From the NCBI GenBank assembly GCA_017390645.1, contig JAFPAZ010000294.1:1-11583 (forward strand): a stretch of DNA of 11,583 nucleotides, written 5' to 3'. Origin of the DNA: Lachnospiraceae bacterium (GTDB lineage: Bacteria; Bacillota_A; Clostridia; Lachnospirales; Lachnospiraceae). The notes under the pieces are model-generated. The model ran no database searches, had not been told where the DNA came from, and saw nothing but the letters and a program-made list of their open reading frames with translations. The translations under genes and the position numbers were made by a program. Shown here piece after piece: positions 6,409 to 11,583 of this stretch (its first letter is position 1; the number at the start of each line of letters is the position of its first letter).

Positions 6409-7551
6409 ATGAAGTTCGTACAAAAGATAAAAAACAGCATGAGAATTCATAAAAAATATTTCATAGTATTTTTTGTTTTATTAGGCATTTCTGTAGCTTT
6501 AAATATATTTTCACGAACAATACATGGTTTTGCAGATGGATATATAAAATTTGTTTATCCTTTTTCTGTAAACACGTTAGGAAGAATTCATTCTATTGTT
6601 CCTTTTTCTGTAGGTGAAGTGTTAATTGTAGTAGGGATTTTATTATTGATTCTGGCAGTCATTATAATTCCATTGTTACTGATATTTTTCAGAGGAAAGA
6701 TATTTAGATGGGCAAAAAAGTTTTATGGATTTTTTGCAATGCTTTTAAATGTTATCTTTCTGGTTCAAACTTTAAATTGCTTTATTCTTTATCAAGGAAC
6801 TACGTTGGAGTCAACCATGGTATCTGAAGACGGATATGAGATCAGTGAGCTGATTGCACTTAGAGAAGAAATTGTAATAAGATTAAATGAATTGGGAATT
6901 CAGATGGAACGAGATGCCCATGGGGATTTGATTTATGATGAAGAAGAAGTAAAGCGTGAATGTATAAATGCAATGACACAGTTAGGAAAAGAATATCCTC
7001 AGTTATCAGGGTATTATCCAAATCCAAAAAAGCTTTATTTTTCGAAGTTTGTCAGCCAGCAATCGCTTTTAGGTATCTTTTTTCCTTTTAGCATGGAGGC
7101 AAATTATAATGGCTTGATGTATGCCTCCAATTATCCTTCTACGATTTGCCATGAATTGTCCCATTTAAAGGGAGTAATTCTGGAGGATGAGGCAAATTTT
7201 TATGCTTATCTTGCCTGTATTCAGTCAGAGGATTTATTTTTTCAATATAGCGGATATTTGAGTGTGTTTTATTATGTGGAAAATGATTTGCTTTCTCACA
7301 TCAGCCAGGAAGAATACCAAACATTAACCCAGGTGGCATCATATGTATACCAGGATGATATTTTTCTTAAGGAAGAAACCTGGGAGGAAATTGAAAAGGA
7401 AGCAATACTTGATACGGAAACGGTAGAAGAGGTTTCTGATACATTGACAGAGAAAAGTTTAAACTTAAATGGAGTGGAAGATGGAATGAATAGTTACAGC
7501 AGGGTGGTGAAACTGTTACTTGCTTATTATGGTGATAGAGGCAGGAAGTAA
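6409..7551 (+). CDS. DUF3810-type membrane zinc metallopeptidase
   Basis: This 380-residue protein matches the DUF3810 family (PF12725). Three hydrophobic helices lie at about 17-34, 71-94 and 105-127, with the family-like PFSVGEVL before the second. The large C-terminal part carries HELSH at 248-252 and ILEDEANFYAYLAC at 257-270. The two His, with Glu261 of the ExxAN-type second motif, should hold zinc, and Glu249 should be the general base, so it looks catalytically intact. The substrate is unknown; the orientation of the catalytic domain is not certain, though a basic N-terminus suggests the tail after three spans is outside the cell. The extreme C-terminus (about 320-355) is strongly acidic. 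The start at 6409 follows GGAGG (6399-6403) by five bases; an upstream in-frame TTG at 6391 would translate that site. Confidence 0.8.
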   Translation: MKFVQKIKNSMRIHKKYFIVFFVLLGISVALNIFSRTIHGFADGYIKFVYPFSVNTLGRIHSIVPFSVGEVLIVVGILLLILAVIIIPLLLIFFRGKIFRWAKKFYGFFAMLLNVIFLVQTLNCFILYQGTTLESTMVSEDGYEISELIALREEIVIRLNELGIQMERDAHGDLIYDEEEVKRECINAMTQLGKEYPQLSGYYPNPKKLYFSKFVSQQSLLGIFFPFSMEANYNGLMYASNYPSTICHELSHLKGVILEDEANFYAYLACIQSEDLFFQYSGYLSVFYYVENDLLSHISQEEYQTLTQVASYVYQDDIFLKEETWEEIEKEAILDTETVEEVSDTLTEKSLNLNGVEDGMNSYSRVVKLLLAYYGDRGRK

Positions 7552-7581
7552 TGTACTTGTTTGATTTGGAAGGGAAAAAAC

Positions 7582-8640
7582 ATGGATAAAAAAGAATTTA
7601 CAGAGGTTTTATTATATTGGTATGATAGGAATCAACGGATTTTGCCATGGAGAGAAAGCAGAGATCCTTATCGCATCTGGGTATCTGAGATTATGTTACA
7701 ACAAACCAGAGTGGAAGCGGTGAAACCCTATTATGAGCGGTTTATTGAAACCTTACCGGATATAGAGAGCCTTGCCAATGCCGAGGAAGAAGTGTTGATG
7801 AATTTATGGCAGGGACTTGGATATTATAACCGGGTTCGAAATATGCAGATTGCGGCAAAAACTATGGTGGAGAAATTTTCAGGGAAGTTTCCTGATACAT
7901 ATGAAGAAATTCTTTCGTTGAAAGGAATTGGGGAATACACGGCGGGAGCAGTTTCTTCTATTGCTTATGGAATACCGGTTCCGGCAGTGGATGGAAACGT
8001 ACTTCGTGTGTTTTCTAGGATTTTGGAAAATTACGAAGATATCCTAAAGCAATCCACCAAGAAGAAAATTACAGAGTATATTTTAGAACTAATGCCGAAG
8101 GAGAGAGCCGGAGACTTTAATCAGGCAGTAATGGAGTTAGGGGCCATGGTATGTATTCCCAACGGTGCCCCTTTATGTGAGCAATGTCCGGTGGCGTCTT
8201 GCTGCATTGCAAGAAAAAAAGACCTGTTAGACTGTATCCCGGTGAAAAAGAAAAAGACTCAGAGGAAAATAGAGAAAAGATTCCTGTTTGTAATGGAGTA
8301 TCGGAATGAAGTGGCTATTATAAAAAGGAAAAATAGTGGACTGTTAGCAGGACTTTGGGAATTTCCAAATGTAGAGATTGGAAAAATCGATGGGAGTAAA
8401 GAGGAAATAATGAGACATTCCTTAGAAAGATTCGCTGTATGTGATTATGATTTGATAGAAGAAAAAGAGGGAAAACATATTTTTAGCCACATTGAGTGGC
8501 AGTTAAAGGCAGTTAAAATTAAGATAAAGGAAAAACCAAAAGATAAAAAGTTAGTGTTTGTGAAGAAAAGTGAGATTGAAGATTATGCGATTCCTACAGC
8601 ATTTAAATTAGGAAAGGATTTATTGAAAGATCATGGGTAA
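7582..8640 (+). CDS. mutY: Adenine DNA glycosylase MutY
   Basis: The 352-residue product is a full MutY, which removes adenine mispaired with 8-oxoguanine in the GO repair pathway. The catalytic domain shows SEIMLQQT with Glu36, the helix-hairpin-helix GIGEYTAGAV (115-124) and VDGNV with Asp137. The 4Fe-4S cluster cysteines are Cys191, Cys199, Cys202 and Cys208 (or Cys207), with C-x7-C for the first pair where E. coli has C-x6-C. The C-terminal NUDIX-like 8-oxoG recognition domain (about 230-345) has GLLAGLWEFPNVE and the conserved FSH loop. The start at 7582 is chosen for AAGGG at 7570-7574; an in-frame TTG at 7561 would include the ribosome site. It follows the peptidase gene by 30 bases with no terminator, so co-transcription is likely. 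Confidence 0.96.
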   Translation: MDKKEFTEVLLYWYDRNQRILPWRESRDPYRIWVSEIMLQQTRVEAVKPYYERFIETLPDIESLANAEEEVLMNLWQGLGYYNRVRNMQIAAKTMVEKFSGKFPDTYEEILSLKGIGEYTAGAVSSIAYGIPVPAVDGNVLRVFSRILENYEDILKQSTKKKITEYILELMPKERAGDFNQAVMELGAMVCIPNGAPLCEQCPVASCCIARKKDLLDCIPVKKKKTQRKIEKRFLFVMEYRNEVAIIKRKNSGLLAGLWEFPNVEIGKIDGSKEEIMRHSLERFAVCDYDLIEEKEGKHIFSHIEWQLKAVKIKIKEKPKDKKLVFVKKSEIEDYAIPTAFKLGKDLLKDHG

Positions 8641-8720
8641 TTACGAAACTTATTTTGTTTCATCGTGAGTTATCGATGATTTCGAAATTTTTCTAAATAA
8701 CGAAAGATAGAGGTGGAAAT
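8641..8720. other. Short gap between mutY and the thioesterase gene
   Basis: The 80-bp gap holds a weak hairpin (TCATCG at 8660-8665, CGATGA at 8674-8679, 8-base loop) and the palindrome ATTTCGAAAT nearby. There is no T-tract straight after the stem, and no convincing promoter, so I read it as an untranslated spacer, possibly within one transcript. Confidence 0.4.
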
Positions 8721-9164
8721 ATGAGTCGTTTTATGGTGCACCAGTATGGAAGAAAAGTAAATTATTATGAAACGGATCAAATGGGGGTGGTACATCATTC
8801 TAATTATATCCGTTGGATGGAGGAAACCAGGGTCGCATATTTAGAAAAGATTGGAGTGGGATATGATAAAATGGAGGCAGATGATGTCATTTCTCCTGTT
8901 TTATCTGTAAATTGCGATTTTAAGAAGCCACTTAAGTTCGGAGAGGAATTTAGCATTGATTTATATGTTACATTATTTGACGGCATCCGTTTGCAGTTTG
9001 AATATGAAATTAAGCGGGATGGGGAAATTTGTGTTTTGGGAAAATCAAGTCATTGTTTTGTTGACAGGAAATTCAGGCCTATGCATTTAAAGAAATCAGC
9101 GAAGAAGTATTATGATATTTTTATGGAATCTTTGGAAACCAAGGGGGATGATGTATGGAATTAG
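8721..9164 (+). CDS. YbgC/FadM-type acyl-CoA thioesterase
   Basis: This 147-residue protein is a single hotdog-fold 4HBT-family thioesterase. The active-site motif YYETDQMGVVHHSNYIRWMEETR-like segment spans residues 15-37, with Asp19 as the catalytic residue, followed by the beta strands of the hotdog sheet and a conserved-looking tail. Such enzymes hydrolyse acyl-CoA thioesters in the cytosol as homo-oligomers; chain-length preference cannot be read from the sequence. AGGTGG lies five bases upstream of the ATG. Its last ten bases are shared with the start of addB, so the two are translationally coupled. The position between two DNA-repair genes gives no clear hint of its role. Confidence 0.9.
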   Translation: MSRFMVHQYGRKVNYYETDQMGVVHHSNYIRWMEETRVAYLEKIGVGYDKMEADDVISPVLSVNCDFKKPLKFGEEFSIDLYVTLFDGIRLQFEYEIKRDGEICVLGKSSHCFVDRKFRPMHLKKSAKKYYDIFMESLETKGDDVWN

Positions 9165-11583
9165 AATTGGTGCTCGGAAGAAGTGGATATGGAAAGACGC
9201 GTTATTTGATGGAGTCTTTGATTCAGGAAGCAGTAAAGCATCCGGAACAAAAGTATTTTGTGGTAGTGCCGGAGCAATATACCATGCAGATGCAGCGGGA
9301 GATTATTTTGATGCATCCGAACAAAGGGGCAATGAACATAGATATTTTAAGTTTTCACCGTCTTGCTTATCGAATTTTTGATGAACAATGTGTGGATACG
9401 AAAGAAATGCTTTCTGAAATTGGAATGAATATGATGCTTCGGAAAGTATTAGAAGAAAATAAGAAGCAGTTATGTTATTTTACCGGTTCTTTTTCTTCCG
9501 CCGGATTTATTGACAAAATGAAATCCATGCTCAGTGAGTTTGTACAATACGAAGTAACACCGGGAAAAATTCTTACTATGAGTGAAAGATTGGGAGAGGG
9601 AAGTGCATTATGTTATAAATGCAAAGATCTTGCCTTGATTTATGAAGCTTTTTTAAAAGAAGTAGAAGGAAAATATCTGGTGGGAGAACAAATTCTTTAT
9701 GAATTAGGAAATCTGATTCCTGGTTCAAAAATGTTACAGGGGGCGACCATTTATTTGGATTCCTATACCGGATTTACGCCAATACAATATACTTTATTAG
9801 ATCAGCTTATGAAATATGTAAAGAAAATAGTATGCACCTTAACTATGGAGGAAGCGACAATAAAAGGAAAGGTAAAGGAACATCAACTTTTTTATTTTAG
9901 TAAAATTGCAGCTACCAAATTAAAAGAATTGGCAATCCGCCGTGGGGGAGAAATAAAGGAAACCTATTTAAATACACCATATCGTTTTCAGGATTCTAAG
10001 GAATTGTTAAATTTGGAGAGGAGTTTGTTTCAGTATCCCTTTACTACATGGGAGGAAGAGACAAAGGATATCAAGCTGGTTTCTGTGATGAACCCGAAAG
10101 AGGAAATGGATTTTGCGGCGAAAACCATTGCCCGGATGGTACGTAGTAATCATTATCATTATCGTGATTTTGCGGTTATTTGTGGTGATTTGGAAGGTAG
10201 TCGGAAGGAAGTAGAAAGCATTTTTACAAAGCTGGATATTCCATTCTTTTTTGATCAAAATCAGCAATACAGCCAGCATCCATTGATGACAGGAATTTTA
10301 GGCGTACTGGAAATGATAGAAAAAAACTATTCTTATGAGTCTGTTTTTTTATATTTAAAATCGGGAATTTCACGGCTTGATTCTAGTCAGGTGGAGGAAT
10401 TGGAAAACTATATTCTTGCTACCGGAATACGTGGAAAAAACAGGTATCAAAGAGAGTTTAAAAGAAGACTCAGATACATGCAGGAGGATTCTTTAGAAAA
10501 AATCAATGAAATACGTAGTATTTTGATAGATGAGGTTTCACAATTAGAAGAAGCAATTGGTAAAAAACATGTTACGGTAAGAGAAATAGTAAAAGCATTA
10601 TATGATTTTATAGTAAATCATGAGATGTATGAAAGGATTCGTAAGCGTTGTGAAGTCTTGGAAAATAAGGGAGAGATAGCCAAGGCTAAGGCAGATAGTA
10701 AGCTCTACAAAAAAGTAATGGAGCTTTTTGATGAAATGGTAACCATATTGGGAGAGCAAGAACTTCCGCTAAAGGAAGTAAGGCAGATATTAGAAACAGG
10801 TTTTTCCGGGATTTCTGTTGGAGTGATTCCGCCGAGTCTGGATCAGGTTATTGTTGGAGATATGCAACGAACCAGAATTAGTAATATAAAGGTATTGTTC
10901 TTTTTGCATATGAACGATGGAATTGTGCCAGCGAGTAAGGAAAATTCCGGAATTTTCAATGACATGGAAAGACAAAGCATTGGTGACAAAGGACTAGAAC
11001 TGGCATTTAACCAGAAAACACAGACCTTTTTTGAACAATATTACCTGTATCTGTGCCTAAGCAAACCAAGTGAGAAGCTTTACCTGTCTTTTTCCAAGAC
11101 GGGAAGGGATCAAGGCAGCTTAAGAACATCTTATGTATTATCACGTTTAAAGAAAATCTTTCCACAAATTACCGTGATAGAAAATGTGGAACCAAAAGGA
11201 GAATTTACGTTAGAACATTTTCTTGAAAGGTTTTTGTTACTTTGGAAAAAAGATTCTCTCACGAAAGAAGAGGAAAAAGAACTTGCCCTGCTTTATGGCT
11301 TTTTAAATGAAAGAGAGGATGCAAAAAGAATTTTATCTCTTATGATACAGGGAAAGCAATATAAAAATGAAGAGTTAGGTTTGGAAAAAGAAACAGCAGG
11401 TAAGCTTTATGAGTTATACAAAAATTATAGTGTTTCCCTGCTGGAACGATATGCTGAATGTCCCTTTTCTTATTTTGTGCGATATGGGCTGGAATTAAAA
11501 GAAAGAGAAGAATACAAGGTTAACAGCATGCAGTTAGGTACAATTTTTCATGATGTTATAGATATGTTTTCAAAAGAGGCAAC
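9155..11583 (+). CDS. addB: ATP-dependent nuclease subunit AddB (3' truncated by window end)
   Basis: The frame is open from ATG 9155 to the end of the window, 809 codons without a stop; AddB is usually about 1,150 residues. AddB pairs with AddA to process double-strand breaks for RecA-dependent repair. The N-terminus has the Walker A box GRSGYGKT (8-15), followed by VVVPEQYTMQMQREI (about 38-52), typical of AddB. Near the end ECPFSYFVRYGLELK provides Cys769, equivalent to the first cysteine of the 4Fe-4S cluster; the other three should lie beyond the window. LGTIFHDVIDMF with His799 opens the RecB-type nuclease domain. GGGGG at 9143-9147 serves as ribosome site inside the thioesterase gene. 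addA is expected directly downstream. Confidence 0.95.
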   Translation, partial: MELELVLGRSGYGKTRYLMESLIQEAVKHPEQKYFVVVPEQYTMQMQREIILMHPNKGAMNIDILSFHRLAYRIFDEQCVDTKEMLSEIGMNMMLRKVLEENKKQLCYFTGSFSSAGFIDKMKSMLSEFVQYEVTPGKILTMSERLGEGSALCYKCKDLALIYEAFLKEVEGKYLVGEQILYELGNLIPGSKMLQGATIYLDSYTGFTPIQYTLLDQLMKYVKKIVCTLTMEEATIKGKVKEHQLFYFSKIAATKLKELAIRRGGEIKETYLNTPYRFQDSKELLNLERSLFQYPFTTWEEETKDIKLVSVMNPKEEMDFAAKTIARMVRSNHYHYRDFAVICGDLEGSRKEVESIFTKLDIPFFFDQNQQYSQHPLMTGILGVLEMIEKNYSYESVFLYLKSGISRLDSSQVEELENYILATGIRGKNRYQREFKRRLRYMQEDSLEKINEIRSILIDEVSQLEEAIGKKHVTVREIVKALYDFIVNHEMYERIRKRCEVLENKGEIAKAKADSKLYKKVMELFDEMVTILGEQELPLKEVRQILETGFSGISVGVIPPSLDQVIVGDMQRTRISNIKVLFFLHMNDGIVPASKENSGIFNDMERQSIGDKGLELAFNQKTQTFFEQYYLYLCLSKPSEKLYLSFSKTGRDQGSLRTSYVLSRLKKIFPQITVIENVEPKGEFTLEHFLERFLLLWKKDSLTKEEEKELALLYGFLNEREDAKRILSLMIQGKQYKNEELGLEKETAGKLYELYKNYSVSLLERYAECPFSYFVRYGLELKEREEYKVNSMQLGTIFHDVIDMFSKEA

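Noticed and set aside
6184..6450. - strand frame across the asparaginase-peptidase junction
   Set aside because: Low-complexity translation, no ribosome site, and antisense to two real genes.
8660..8690. Hairpin TCATCG/CGATGA and palindrome ATTTCGAAAT after mutY as a terminator
   Set aside because: The stem is only six bp with an eight-base loop, and no T-tract follows it directly.
9112..9381. Frame of 89 codons overlapping the thioesterase end and addB start
   Set aside because: It runs in the wrong frame across two well-supported genes and has no family resemblance.

Overview
The window looks like the chromosome of an AT-rich, low-GC Gram-positive anaerobe, most likely a member of the Lachnospiraceae (Clostridia). 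The grounds are the strong AGGAGG-type Shine-Dalgarno sites, the four-cysteine L33, the AddB-type (not RecB/RecC) recombination protein, and a FliD-like protein plus a MocR-type aminotransferase of kinds I associate with that family. The genus cannot be fixed from the sequence. No rRNA, tRNA, CRISPR array, insertion sequence or phage gene was seen.

Layout. (1) 1-1050, + strand: the 3' part of a class I/II PLP-dependent aminotransferase, cut by the window start. (2) 1145-1173: a terminator hairpin with A/T tracts on both sides, shared with the convergent gene that follows. (3) 1259-2518, - strand: an orphan, short FliD-like protein with its own promoter. (4) 2519-2848: divergent promoter region. 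(5) 2849-5047, + strand: the translation/transcription cluster rpmG-secE-nusG-rplK-rplA, running from a sigma-A-type promoter to a strong terminator at 5102-5134. Two copies of an RNA element resembling the 23S rRNA L1-binding site lie in it, one before rplK and one touching the rplA Shine-Dalgarno. (6) 5250-7551: a divergent asparaginase-superfamily protein starting at GTG, then a membrane-bound DUF3810-type zinc metallopeptidase, separated by a near-perfect 22-bp tandem repeat. (7) 7582-end: mutY, a YbgC/FadM-type thioesterase and the first 809 codons of addB, which overlaps the thioesterase gene by 10 bp.

How it fits together. Region 5 is a housekeeping unit: ribosomal proteins L33, L11 and L1, the SecE translocon subunit and the NusG elongation factor, probably with L1 feedback on its own mRNA. 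The usual continuation into rplJ-rplL is absent; the unit stops at a hairpin terminator. Region 7 puts base-excision repair (MutY) beside double-strand-break repair (AddB, with addA expected just past the window end), with a thioesterase between them.

I did not find a clearly new multi-gene system. The items most worth a second look are the duplicated L1-site mimic, the 22-bp tandem repeat before the peptidase gene, the non-canonical asparaginase homologue with a charged insertion, the orphan short FliD-like protein, and the MutY cluster with C-x7-C spacing.
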